Part shown: in pieces, positions 27,055 through 35,763 of the stretch
Numbering within the stretch: position 1 is the first letter of the stretch
How the letters are laid out: the number at the start of each line of letters is the position of its first letter
From: BJGV01 sp964196335
Lineage (GTDB): Bacteria; Pseudomonadota; Gammaproteobacteria; Burkholderiales; Nitrosomonadaceae
Reading direction: 5' to 3'
NCBI GenBank assembly: GCA_965238155.1
Contig: OZ250175.1
Location: 558,001-622,000 of the forward strand
Length of the DNA: 64,000 bases
Made by a program: the position numbers and the translations under genes
Notes under the pieces: generated by a model
Told to the model about the DNA's origin: nothing
Database searches by the model: none
Seen by the model: the letters and a program-made list of their open reading frames with translations, nothing else

Positions 27055-28914
27055 TTAAGAGTTTATTTTCCTTTGCTTATACCATTGTTCTAGCATCATC
27101 AATACCCAAACCATCGTACCGTGATAACTGGCATGTTCATTCAAATGTTGTTCAAGTAATTTATTAATAAAGTCAGTACGAATAATATTTCGTGACTTTA
27201 AATCACTTAAACTGTCTGTTGCCAGGGCTTTTAGTGGTTTGTGATTTTGAAGCCACACTCCAAAAGGTAGGCCAAATCCGTGTTTTTGTTTAGTGATAAT
27301 TTCATTTGGCAGGAAGTCTTGTAATGCTTCTTTAAAGAAATAACGTAGTTTTGTTCTTCTCAGTTTAAGATTTGGCTCAAGCTGTGCCGAGTAAGCCACA
27401 ATTTGATCATCAAGAAAAGGAAAGGCTACCTCGACTCCGGCTAACTCACATGATTTGACTACCTTAGGCAGATCATTGTCAGCAAGAGTAAATTTAAGAT
27501 CAAGACTAAGCATACGGTTGATTAGACTTTGGGCATGAGTTTGGTTATATGTTTCGTTTATAAGTTCTATAGGTTGTCCGGAGTTAACGGTGTCCAAGAA
27601 TTCATCGGTAAAAACTTCTTTATGACCATATCGACCTAATAAGTTATAAGTTTCAGTACGAGCCGGCATTGGTATCTTTGCTTGTTCAATATAACTACGG
27701 GCTTTTGAAATTATGGGTAAATTTGCACCATTCGGAACACCAAAAATCAGAGGCTCAATAATTTGCTTACGTAAAACTGGAGGAAGATGGTCGTAAAATG
27801 AAAAAATATATTGTTTCGCATAGCGTACGTTACCACCAAATAACTCATCTCCACCATCACCACCATCACCACCAAGAAGTCTGGCTATACCATCAGATTT
27901 GGCTTTACGTGCACAATAAAATGTTGGTATAGCAGACGAATTGCCAAAGGGTTGGTCAAATATCGCTGCAATCTGTGGGATTGCTTCAACTATGTCATCC
28001 GGGGTGACATAATATTCATGATGTTCCGTAGAAAAATGCTGAGCTGCAATCCGGGCATACTCCATTTCATCGTAGCCTGCTGCTTCAAAACCTATGGAAT
28101 AAGTACGGGCAGGACGGTCATTAATTTCACTCAAAATTCCTGCGATAGTTGAGCTATCAGTTCCACCACTAAGGAACGCACCAACTTCTTCGTCTCCGGC
28201 AGCTCTCTTTACACTAGAACGTAACCCCCCAAGAAAATCTTGCTTTAGTTCTTCAAATGGCCGTTGTTTAGATTCAAGAAAGTTTATTTCCCAGTATTTG
28301 CCTGACCTCACTTTTCCCTGTTTGTGAACCAGGAATTCGCCTGGCAGAAGGCGTTTTTGGCTCTGATATATGCTACCAGGGCTCGGTATCATGTGGAAAT
28401 AGATATAATTATATAAACTCTGAGGATCAATTTCGGATTTTGCCAATGGGTTCGTGATGATCGCATCTGATGATGTGCCAAATACAATTCCTTCTCCTGA
28501 AATTTGGTAGGAAAGGGGTTGGGTTCCCATGCGGTCTACCGCCAAAATAGTTTGGCCTGAACTCTCGTCCAGAATACAAAGTACAAATGTACCAGTCAGC
28601 TCTGCAAGTACTTTTTCCCCATTCTTCAACCAATTCTTTGCAAGTGTTTTTGCCATTCCTTCAGTATGCGAAAGTTGGGTCAGATGGGAAGCTGAGAATT
28701 TAATCCGCCCCCATATGGCAACCATAAGTCCCTTGTTCTGATAAATATGTGCATTTTCACCATTGGTGGCTACTGCTAACGCACTATTTCCTCCGACTAA
28801 TATCTGAACGTTACTGTCATCAAAGAGAACAAGTGGTCTGACCATCTGTTCAGCAAGTTGCCTGTTTTCAGTGGTTGTCGAACCATAACCTATCCAGCCA
28901 CATAGCCCGCTCAC
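27055..28914 (-). CDS. AsnB-like glutamine amidotransferase (XrtA locus)
   Basis: 619-residue protein with an N-terminal class II glutaminase-like domain (to about 190) and an asparagine-synthase ATP-pyrophosphatase domain with FLSGGTDSSTIAG and DDELF-type motif. The GTG start has AGGAAA upstream. The product begins MSGLCGWIG, so the presumed nucleophile Cys is residue 5, not residue 2, and cannot become N-terminal by Met removal alone; glutaminase activity is therefore uncertain. The conserved GDGGDE loop is expanded to GGDGGDGGDELFGG by a 9-bp repeat. Likely amidates or aminates a surface-polymer precursor, as inferred for related XrtA-locus enzymes. Confidence 0.85.
   Translation of the reverse strand: MSGLCGWIGYGSTTTENRQLAEQMVRPLVLFDDSNVQILVGGNSALAVATNGENAHIYQNKGLMVAIWGRIKFSASHLTQLSHTEGMAKTLAKNWLKNGEKVLAELTGTFVLCILDESSGQTILAVDRMGTQPLSYQISGEGIVFGTSSDAIITNPLAKSEIDPQSLYNYIYFHMIPSPGSIYQSQKRLLPGEFLVHKQGKVRSGKYWEINFLESKQRPFEELKQDFLGGLRSSVKRAAGDEEVGAFLSGGTDSSTIAGILSEINDRPARTYSIGFEAAGYDEMEYARIAAQHFSTEHHEYYVTPDDIVEAIPQIAAIFDQPFGNSSAIPTFYCARKAKSDGIARLLGGDGGDGGDELFGGNVRYAKQYIFSFYDHLPPVLRKQIIEPLIFGVPNGANLPIISKARSYIEQAKIPMPARTETYNLLGRYGHKEVFTDEFLDTVNSGQPIELINETYNQTHAQSLINRMLSLDLKFTLADNDLPKVVKSCELAGVEVAFPFLDDQIVAYSAQLEPNLKLRRTKLRYFFKEALQDFLPNEIITKQKHGFGLPFGVWLQNHKPLKALATDSLSDLKSRNIIRTDFINKLLEQHLNEHASYHGTMVWVLMMLEQWYKQRKINS
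27851..27873 (-). repeat. 9-bp microsatellite in the amidotransferase synthase motif
   Basis: The plus strand repeats CCACCATCA at 27851-27859 and 27860-27868, followed by a partial unit. On the coding strand it inserts an extra Gly-Gly-Asp into the conserved GGDGGDELFGG loop of the synthase domain. Confidence 0.8.
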
Positions 28915-29072
28915 AACATTTCCTTTGATATTGTCTGCATTTCTATCCTATTATTAAAATAATTACTTTTTAAAAGCATTCACTGGTCAATATTCCAACC
29001 GGATTTATAAGATAATTGTATGGATAAAGATAATTGCTTGAATTTCACTCAGCTCTAAGATTGTGTTTTTCG

Positions 29073-30308
29073 TTAAACCAATACTTCTACTGGCGCCGGG
29101 TGATTAAGGAACGCTGTCGGACTTGCTGTTAAGCCGTAAGCGCCGGATTGGAATACAACAATTAAATCTCCAATATCGGCTTTTGCCATTTCCACTTCGT
29201 CTGCTAATAAGTCTAGTGGAGTACATAGCGGCCCTACTACCGAGGCATACTCTCTTTCTTGTCCCATGACTTTATTACCAACAATTACAGGAAAGTTTTT
29301 ACGGATTACCTGACCAAAATTACCGGAAGCAGCCAAGTGGTGATGCAAGCCACCATCAGTCACTAAATATATCCGTTCTCTTGATATTTTGCGCTCCAGT
29401 ACACGGCAGACATAAATACCTGCCTCAGCTACAAGATATCTTCCAAGTTCAATTGCAATTTTTGTATCAGGCAGATATTTTTTAGTTTCTTTGACCAGCC
29501 GATTTAAATTTTTGCATACAGATATCAGATCTAGCGATTTTTCGCCGGGAAAGTAAGAGACTCCGAATCCACCACCAATATTAAGCAAGCGAACAGAGTT
29601 AGGAGCATGTTTAGCCAGGCGAAGGCCTAGCTGTATGGTTTTCTCCTGTGCTTCCTGGATGGCAGCAGCATTCAGGTTTTGTGAACCACAAAATATATGG
29701 AATCCCTCAAAATCTAACTTTAGTTTATTACAACGGGAAAGCATAGACGGAACACGCTCTGCATCAACACCAAACTGCTTAGGTCCCCCGCTCATTTTCA
29801 TGCCAGAGGATTTTAATTCAAAGTCCGGATTAACTCGTATTGCTACTCTGGGACAGATATCAAGATTCTGCCCAAGACTTGCAATACGTTCCATCTCTTG
29901 TTCGGATTCCATGTTTAAAGTGATTCCGGCAGCAATAGCACAGCTGAGTTCACTATCTTTTTTCCCGGGGCCGGCAAAGCTAATCTGGTCCGGAAGTATC
30001 GGGGTATCAAGGGCAACTCTTAATTCACCTGCTGATGCCACATCTATTCCGTCAACTAAGTTAGCCAGATGTTGTACAACTGCGGGCATGGGATTAGCTT
30101 TCATTGCATAGTGAATTTGTAATTCAGCAGGCAAGTGTTTGCGCAAAAGAGCAACTCGATCTGTAATCAGTTGTCGGTCATACGCGTAAAAAGGAGTTGT
30201 ACCTACTCGTTGTGCTAACCGAGTCAGCGACATACCGCCAATCTGGAGACAATCTTCATTCAGAGAAAATTGGGCCATAGGTGCATGTTGTAAAGGTGTT
30301 TTTCTCAT
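29073..30308 (-). CDS. PLP-dependent decarboxylase, exosortase A system-associated
   Basis: 411-residue fold-type III decarboxylase of the Orn/DAP/Arg group (LysA-like). The PLP lysine lies in HYAMKANPMP (about 66-75), and the glycine-rich phosphate loop is LLNIGGGFGVSYFPGE. The acidic/Cys region near the C-terminus, SVVGPLCTPLDLLADEV, contains the active-site Cys. It overlaps the preceding acyl-CoA ligase by 4 bp, and this pairing is the family's hallmark in XrtA (EpsH) loci. Substrate unknown; a role in making an amine-containing acyl or sugar substituent is inference. Confidence 0.88.
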   Translation of the reverse strand: MRKTPLQHAPMAQFSLNEDCLQIGGMSLTRLAQRVGTTPFYAYDRQLITDRVALLRKHLPAELQIHYAMKANPMPAVVQHLANLVDGIDVASAGELRVALDTPILPDQISFAGPGKKDSELSCAIAAGITLNMESEQEMERIASLGQNLDICPRVAIRVNPDFELKSSGMKMSGGPKQFGVDAERVPSMLSRCNKLKLDFEGFHIFCGSQNLNAAAIQEAQEKTIQLGLRLAKHAPNSVRLLNIGGGFGVSYFPGEKSLDLISVCKNLNRLVKETKKYLPDTKIAIELGRYLVAEAGIYVCRVLERKISRERIYLVTDGGLHHHLAASGNFGQVIRKNFPVIVGNKVMGQEREYASVVGPLCTPLDLLADEVEMAKADIGDLIVVFQSGAYGLTASPTAFLNHPAPVEVLV

Positions 30309-31891
30309 GATTTAGTTTTAATGGTATCGTCTTGTACTTCTTTGGCAAGTAGCTTCCGGTCAATCTTGCCGTTTGGATTACGAGGTAAGGGTCCTTCTCG
30401 GAGCAAAATCTGGCTGGGTACCATAAAGGAAGGGAGATTAAGTTTGCAAGCTGTCAGTAGCTTATCTGTGTCAAGGTTTTTGCCTTCTGGTGGCGTTACA
30501 ATTACGATAATAGCTTGACCCAGCACAGGATGGGGGACACCAATAGCAATGGCTTCTCCTACAAGCTCTGTTGCATAAACTGCCTCTTCTACTTCGGTGG
30601 GGCTTACACGGTAACCTGAAGTCTTTATCATTTCATCACGGCGGCTGATAAAATATAAGTAACCTTCTTCATCCATACTTACTGTATCGCCTGACCATAC
30701 TGCAATTTCTGGTATGGTAAGTCCGCTTTCCTGCTGAGGGAAAGGTCGGAAACGCACTGAGGTTTTTTCAAGGTCATTCCAGTATCCCATAGATACCAAG
30801 GCACCTCTATGTACTAATTCTCCCGGTTCACCGGGCGCACAGCTTGTCCCGTCTTCCCGTAGTACCAGAACCTCTGCATTTGGAATAGCTTTACCAATTG
30901 AATTTGGTTTGTTATCTACTTCCTGTGGAGGTAGAAATGTAGAGCGAAAAGCTTCGGTAAGACCATACATTAGAAACACTTTAGCCTTTGGAAAGATACT
31001 ACGTAGCGTATCTAGTGTGGCCTGAGGCATTGCGCCTCCAGAATTTGTAATATATCGCAGTGATGTAATTTTCGGCCAGTTTAATTGAACTAGCTGCATC
31101 CACAAAGGTGGCACTGCTGCCAGACCGCTGATGTTTTCTTCCAGAATTATGTCGACGACATCTCGTGGTAAAAGATGGTTCATTAAGACACAAGTAGCTC
31201 CGGTGTGGAATGCTGTAGTTATCTGATTAAATCCATAGTCAAAACTTAGTGGTAATACTGATAGAATTCGGTCATCAGGGCTATTTTCTAAATACTGAGC
31301 AACACTTTTCGCCCCTGCAACTATATTTCGGTGTGAAAGGACTACCCCCTTGGGTTTTCCTGTACTACCAGAAGTATAAAGAATTGCAGCCATATCACTA
31401 TCAATTATATGAGATCCTTTAACGGAGGCAGAGGGAGAACATACCTGCTTCCAAGGTATGATATTTAAGCCAGAAATAACAGGTAAATTCTCTGTTGAAC
31501 CAACTACAACCACAGTGTGTAAGTCATGACATCGTGGTAGAACAGCAATAAGTAAATTCAGTCTGTCAGCTGAAGTTACTATAATTTTTACATTACAATC
31601 ACATAAAATGTAAGCAACTTGTTCTGGTTTGAGTAGAGGATTAACAGGTACAAATACTCCACCAGCTGCGGCGGCTCCAAATATGGATATCACTGTTTCA
31701 TGGCGTTTTTCAAGATAAACAGCCAGTCTCTCACTGCGGCTGAGTCCCAGGGAAAGTAGGTTCGAAGCAACGCTTTCTACCTCACTGGCTAATGTGGCAT
31801 AGTCCTTCCGAGATCCCTGATAGATCAGAGCATCTGAATCTGGAGTTTGGTCTGCAGATTTAGAAATTAGTTTATGAATAAGATCGGACAT
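30305..31891 (-). CDS. Acyl-CoA ligase (AMP-forming), exosortase A system-associated
   Basis: 528-residue ANL-superfamily adenylating enzyme. The phosphate-binding core YTSGSTGKPKGVVLSHRN, the A5 motif MYGLTEAFRSTFL, the A7 Asp in WSGDTVSMDEEGYLYFISRRDEMIKTSG (positions within the C-terminal lobe) and the catalytic Lys in NPNGKIDRKLL are all present. It activates a carboxylic acid, probably for loading onto a carrier or a sugar; no acyl carrier protein gene is next to it, although one is often present in related loci. Its stop overlaps the decarboxylase start, so the two are coupled. Confidence 0.9.
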   Translation of the reverse strand: MSDLIHKLISKSADQTPDSDALIYQGSRKDYATLASEVESVASNLLSLGLSRSERLAVYLEKRHETVISIFGAAAAGGVFVPVNPLLKPEQVAYILCDCNVKIIVTSADRLNLLIAVLPRCHDLHTVVVVGSTENLPVISGLNIIPWKQVCSPSASVKGSHIIDSDMAAILYTSGSTGKPKGVVLSHRNIVAGAKSVAQYLENSPDDRILSVLPLSFDYGFNQITTAFHTGATCVLMNHLLPRDVVDIILEENISGLAAVPPLWMQLVQLNWPKITSLRYITNSGGAMPQATLDTLRSIFPKAKVFLMYGLTEAFRSTFLPPQEVDNKPNSIGKAIPNAEVLVLREDGTSCAPGEPGELVHRGALVSMGYWNDLEKTSVRFRPFPQQESGLTIPEIAVWSGDTVSMDEEGYLYFISRRDEMIKTSGYRVSPTEVEEAVYATELVGEAIAIGVPHPVLGQAIIVIVTPPEGKNLDTDKLLTACKLNLPSFMVPSQILLREGPLPRNPNGKIDRKLLAKEVQDDTIKTKS

Positions 31892-31957
31892 TTATATATG
31901 TTTGGTTTATATCAAATATATAGGTAAATAAACATTTGCATTCAGACGGTTAACTAA

Positions 31958-32950
31958 TTATTTCATTCCATGTCGGTTCATGAGGTCATAAATAGTAGGA
32001 CGACTAACACCAAGTAATTCAGCAGCTTTTGCAATATTTCCGTTAACTCTGGCCATAGTTTTTACCAAAGCATTTCGCTCTGCATCTTCACGAACCTGGC
32101 GCAGGTTAATTGGCTCTATTTGAGCTTTGGGAATTTCCAGCCCAAGATCCTCTGCACTTATTTGTACACCATCGGCCATAATGACTGCACGCTTGATACA
32201 ATTTTCCATTTCCCGTATGTTGCCAGGCCACTGATGGCTTTCAATTGCTGCCAGTGCCTCTTGACTAAAGTTTAAAGAGGGCACTTTTTCCTGTGCACTA
32301 AACTTTTTTTTAAAGAAATGTGCTAGTAATACGGCATCACCTAACCGGTCCCGTAGAGGGGGAATCTTAATTAAGATTTCACTCAGGCGATAGTATAGAT
32401 CCTTACGGAATTGATTCGTTTCAATTAGTTCTTGTAGGTTTTGGTGTGTTGCGCAAACAATACGTACATCTACTTGAATTTCTTCACGTCCACCAACTCT
32501 TTCAATAACCCTTTCCTGCAAAAAACGTAACAGTTTAGCTTGTAGCGCAATAGGTAAATCACTTACTTCATCAAGAAAAAAAGTACCTCCGTTAGCAAGT
32601 TCAATTTTACCTAAGGTTTGTTTGGCAGCTCCTGTATAGGCCCCTTTCTCGTAGCCAAATAGTTCACTTTCTAATAATGTTTCCGGGATAGCTGCACAGT
32701 TGATCGCAACAAATCGCTTATTTTTTCTTGTACTCAAAAGATGGAGGGTTCTTGCTAATACTTCTTTTCCTGTTCCACTGTCACCTAACAGTATGACTGA
32801 AGTATCTGAGGGAGCTATTTTTTTAATATTACGACAAACTTTAGTCAGAGCAGGATCTCGTGTAATAATTCCGGATATTGGGCTCACCTGCCTCCCTTTC
32901 CCAATAATCAGAGCAGTTTCTCGTGTAATAATTCCGGATATTGGGCTCAT
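31958..32950 (-). CDS. Sigma-54 activator, PrsR-type, receiver domain lost
   Basis: About 330 residues: AAA+ domain with Walker A GDSGTGKE, a GAYTGA loop (the GAFTGA sigma-54 contact with Tyr for Phe), Walker B GGTFFLDEV and a C-terminal Fis-type HTH (AKAAELLGVSRPTIYDLMNRHG). Family members (PrsR, PEP-CTERM-box regulator) are about 450 residues with an N-terminal receiver; here the frame begins inside the linker, in sequence fused to the sugar transferase gene. ATG at 32950 has AAAGGGGG upstream; GTG at 32887, one repeat later, has GGGAGG. Without a receiver it may be constitutively active, or a dead fragment. Confidence 0.75.
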   Translation of the reverse strand: MSPISGIITRETALIIGKGRQVSPISGIITRDPALTKVCRNIKKIAPSDTSVILLGDSGTGKEVLARTLHLLSTRKNKRFVAINCAAIPETLLESELFGYEKGAYTGAAKQTLGKIELANGGTFFLDEVSDLPIALQAKLLRFLQERVIERVGGREEIQVDVRIVCATHQNLQELIETNQFRKDLYYRLSEILIKIPPLRDRLGDAVLLAHFFKKKFSAQEKVPSLNFSQEALAAIESHQWPGNIREMENCIKRAVIMADGVQISAEDLGLEIPKAQIEPINLRQVREDAERNALVKTMARVNGNIAKAAELLGVSRPTIYDLMNRHGMK

Positions 32951-34353
32951 CTGCCCCCTTTCCCAATACAACTACCTCAATAGTATCTATGATTATGATG
33001 ATATCGAGAAATAAACTATGATTTTTTACATAGTAAAGATCATACTGAAGTTTCTCGATTGCATCTTCCACTGACGAGCCGTACCTATATCGTACTTGAG
33101 CCCATCCGGTTATACCTGGTTTGATACTATGTCTTGCATTGTAATAGGGAACATCGGTACAGAGTTGTTCTACAAAATAAGGTCTTTCAGGACGGGGACC
33201 TACGAAACTCATCTCTCCTTTTAGTACGTTTACTATTTGTGGGAGCTCATCTATTCTTAGTTTCCTGATAATACTTCCTACTCTGGTTATCCGGGGATCA
33301 TTTGTCTCTGCCCATTGTGGTTTTCCTTTTTTCTCTGCGTCGTTCCTCATGCTGCGAAATTTAAGTACCATAAATGATTCTCCACCTCTTCCTACTCTTT
33401 CCTGGCGATAAATTATAGGAGCGCCACTTTCAATAAAGATGCAAATTGCAGCAATCAGCATAATAGGCAGAGTAACTGTAAGGAGAATTACACTTGCAAT
33501 TAAATCAAAAGATCTTTTAATAGCTGATCTAAGTGAACTTTGATCAAATCCATCGCCAAAAATTAACCAACTTGGGTAGAGAGAGTTTACTAGGAGCTGA
33601 CCTTTCTCACGTTCAAAGAAATCTGCTTCATTAGTCACCCTAATTCCATGGAGCTTACATTCCAGTAATTCCTGGATAGGAAAGTTATTGCCTCGTCTAT
33701 TCTGAATCGCAACAATAATCTCATTTACGTTGAATCGTTTAGCTAAGGACATTAGAGATTCTGATTCTTGTCTTACTTGTATTCTTGAGGGATCAACACA
33801 ATTCTCTTCACCGGGTAACGGGATGAAGCAAACTAACTTCAGATTTTTTTGTCCGGATTAATTTTTAGTAGCTCGATACATTTCTGTGCTTTTATACCTG
33901 CACCTAATACTATTGCCCGGGATTCTAAAATTTCCAGATTAAGCCACATTAGAAGGATACAACGAGTAATAAGTAGAGAAGGTAAAGCAAGAAACATCGC
34001 TATTCCCAACATCCCACGACCAAAATGCAGATCGGGCAACACATAAAAAATTAAGGTCATTAGGCCGAAGCCCAGTACTAAAGAGGGCATGAGGCGAATC
34101 AAAATAGCCTTGATATCTGGTCTGGACTCCAATTGGTACATTCCAATTGCAGCCATACTAAATATCATGATGAGTGTGAAAGTAATGGCTTCAGGAAAAA
34201 AAGTACAAAGGTTTCAAAAGAGACAGACACGTCATCTTCATTAGGAAAACGAAGTAACATACCATTATAGAAAACCGTCATTAGTACGATAATTTCCGTA
34301 CTAACGAGTAGGAAAACAGTCCTGGAAATGTAGTGATTATAAATACGAATCAT
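32841..34353 (-). pseudogene. EpsB-type undecaprenyl-phosphate sugar transferase, two frameshifts and altered C-terminus
   Basis: Bacterial sugar transferase (TIGR03013-like) that starts repeat-unit assembly on undecaprenyl phosphate. Fragments: MIRIYNHYISRTVF... (to 34196), a membrane segment with RAIVLGAG (to about 33844), and the catalytic part with PIIYRQERVGRGG, VLKFRSMRNDAE, LRIDELPQIVNVLKGEMS and FVGPRPERP. Adding one base in each 7-base A/T run (34196-34202 and 33844-33850) restores one 505-codon frame. The normal ending LGKG(A) runs on into 28 novel residues made by the 63-bp duplication, ending CSD. AAGGAAG precedes the ATG. Confidence 0.85.
32848..32973 (-). repeat. 63-bp tandem repeat at the sugar transferase/PrsR junction
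   Basis: Copies at 32848-32910 and 32911-32973 share a 30-bp identical core (from TCTCGTG to GGGCTCA on the + strand) plus flanking similarity, with a 1-bp indel and a few substitutions, so this duplication is older than the 69-bp one. It contains the end of the transferase frame and the start of the activator frame, so each copy holds a potential ribosome-binding site and initiation codon. Confidence 0.88.
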
Positions 34354-34704
34354 TCTCTTCCTTGCTGATTGATCAACATAGGAGATATATCATGGTTAAA
34401 AGATATTCTCTGTTAAGAATTCACGCTTCTTATAAAGCAGATATGAGTTATTTATTGAACAGATAATGTAAATTTTTCACATAATTAGATACTTACTAAA
34501 TTTTGTTACTAATGCTTTTGATTAAGCTATTGATTCAATGCTATATATAGAATGGTATTCTGATAAATTATCTAAAGCGTAAATGGAACTGATTGGAGGG
34601 AGAGGATGCCAGAGAGTCATCATATATTTTGATGAAATATTTATCAAAGATATCTACTGGAGATGATGAAGAGAATAATATTATTTTCCTGCTCATATTC
34701 GTAT
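34354..34704. other. Upstream spacer of the sugar transferase gene
   Basis: 350 bp, AT-rich, no coding frame supported. It contains the ribosome-binding site of the sugar transferase (AAGGAAG on the minus strand just above 34353) and presumably a promoter for the 34353-27055 genes. I looked for a sigma-54 -24/-12 pair (TGGC...TTGC) on the minus strand and found no good match. Confidence 0.4.
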
Positions 34705-35697
34705 TCAACTAAATCTCCCTAGTCCTTGTTCAGCAAAACGACATGCAGTATGTATAAGTCGGGAACGGAGGGGAGAGGTAAGATGTTCCTTAGGCATTAT
34801 TTTAGTATCAATTTCAGAAAAAAGTGCAGTACAAAACTTATCTTGATTAGCAGAAAGGAATTCACATAGAAGTTGAAAACGTTCGATATTAATCTTGTCA
34901 GGTAAAGGCAGAAGTGAAGCTTTTCTTTTTTTGATTAGTTCAAAGCTATGAAGCACGATAACAAAAGAAAACCAACCAGCTTTCCAAGCATCTAATAGTG
35001 CTGTTTTTAGTTCATAAAAAGAGCATGCGCAAAGCTGAGTATGACGATGGTGCCCCGGGTAGTCTTGAAAAAAAGCAATCGGAAATTCCCAAACACCTTC
35101 TATTTCTTCTGGCTGGAGAAGAAGTTAATTAGTTTGAATAGCACAATCAGACCCAAGATAGCATGGGTTGTAGCTTGTGTCATAAAGAATACCGTTTTGT
35201 AAAAGGGCGCGTAATGTGTCGAGACTTGCACCATAGCTTCCTGCCCGGAAAGCATGGACATTTTCAACTCCAGCAGCATGTAGATTTTGTATTCCTTTTT
35301 TAATCAGTGCTGTTTGTTCATCAAGTGAGAATTGATGCATGAATTCTTTGAATTTTGCAGGAACATCCTGATCTCTTATTTCACTTAGCCATTCGGTATG
35401 TAAATGTAGCTGAACATCATGGCCGTAGTTTTGGATCAGACTAACAATATCAGTTAAGGTAGTACTTCCCACTCGACTGGAGAAAAGTGTTTCGACAAAA
35501 TAATTAGCCTTTAAACCATGCTCTTTGAATTTTTGTACTTGATAAGGTAGCCCAAAGTCTCCTTTTGGAGTTGTGCCATAAATATAAGTTGCAATTTCTT
35601 CAGTAAAATCAGATTTATCTGAAGGCAATTCTTTTACAGGCCAGCCCTGCGAATGAGGCCATATTTCAGTATCAATTGTGAGAAAAACATTTAGCAA
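34705..35697 (-). pseudogene. Polysaccharide deacetylase-like protein with an internal stop codon
   Basis: One frame of 331 codons interrupted once, by TAA at 35125-35127. The N-terminal part has a NodB-like fold signature (FLTIDTEIWP, GLKANYFVETLF, VQLHLHTEW and AFRAGSYGASLDTLRALL); the C-terminal part resumes LLLQPEEIEGVWEFPIAFF and ends LGRFS. A single C-to-T change (CAA to TAA) would explain the stop. The two pieces could be seen as separate small proteins, but the intact frame across the stop argues for a decayed or read-through single gene. Confidence 0.78.
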
Positions 35698-35763
35698 AGT
35701 AGCTCACCTGTCTGTTGGTTATGATATTAGTCCTGACTTATATCATGCTTATGCATAAGTAAT

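Noticed and set aside
29635..30111. A 158-codon + strand frame opposite the PLP decarboxylase
   Set aside because: It lies fully antisense to a strongly supported gene, has no ribosome-binding site and no recognisable motif; it is a codon-composition shadow.
34354..34704. Sigma-54 promoter for the sugar transferase operon
   Set aside because: No acceptable TGGC-N8-TTGC pair was found on the minus strand, so regulation by the truncated PrsR-like activator cannot be supported from this window.
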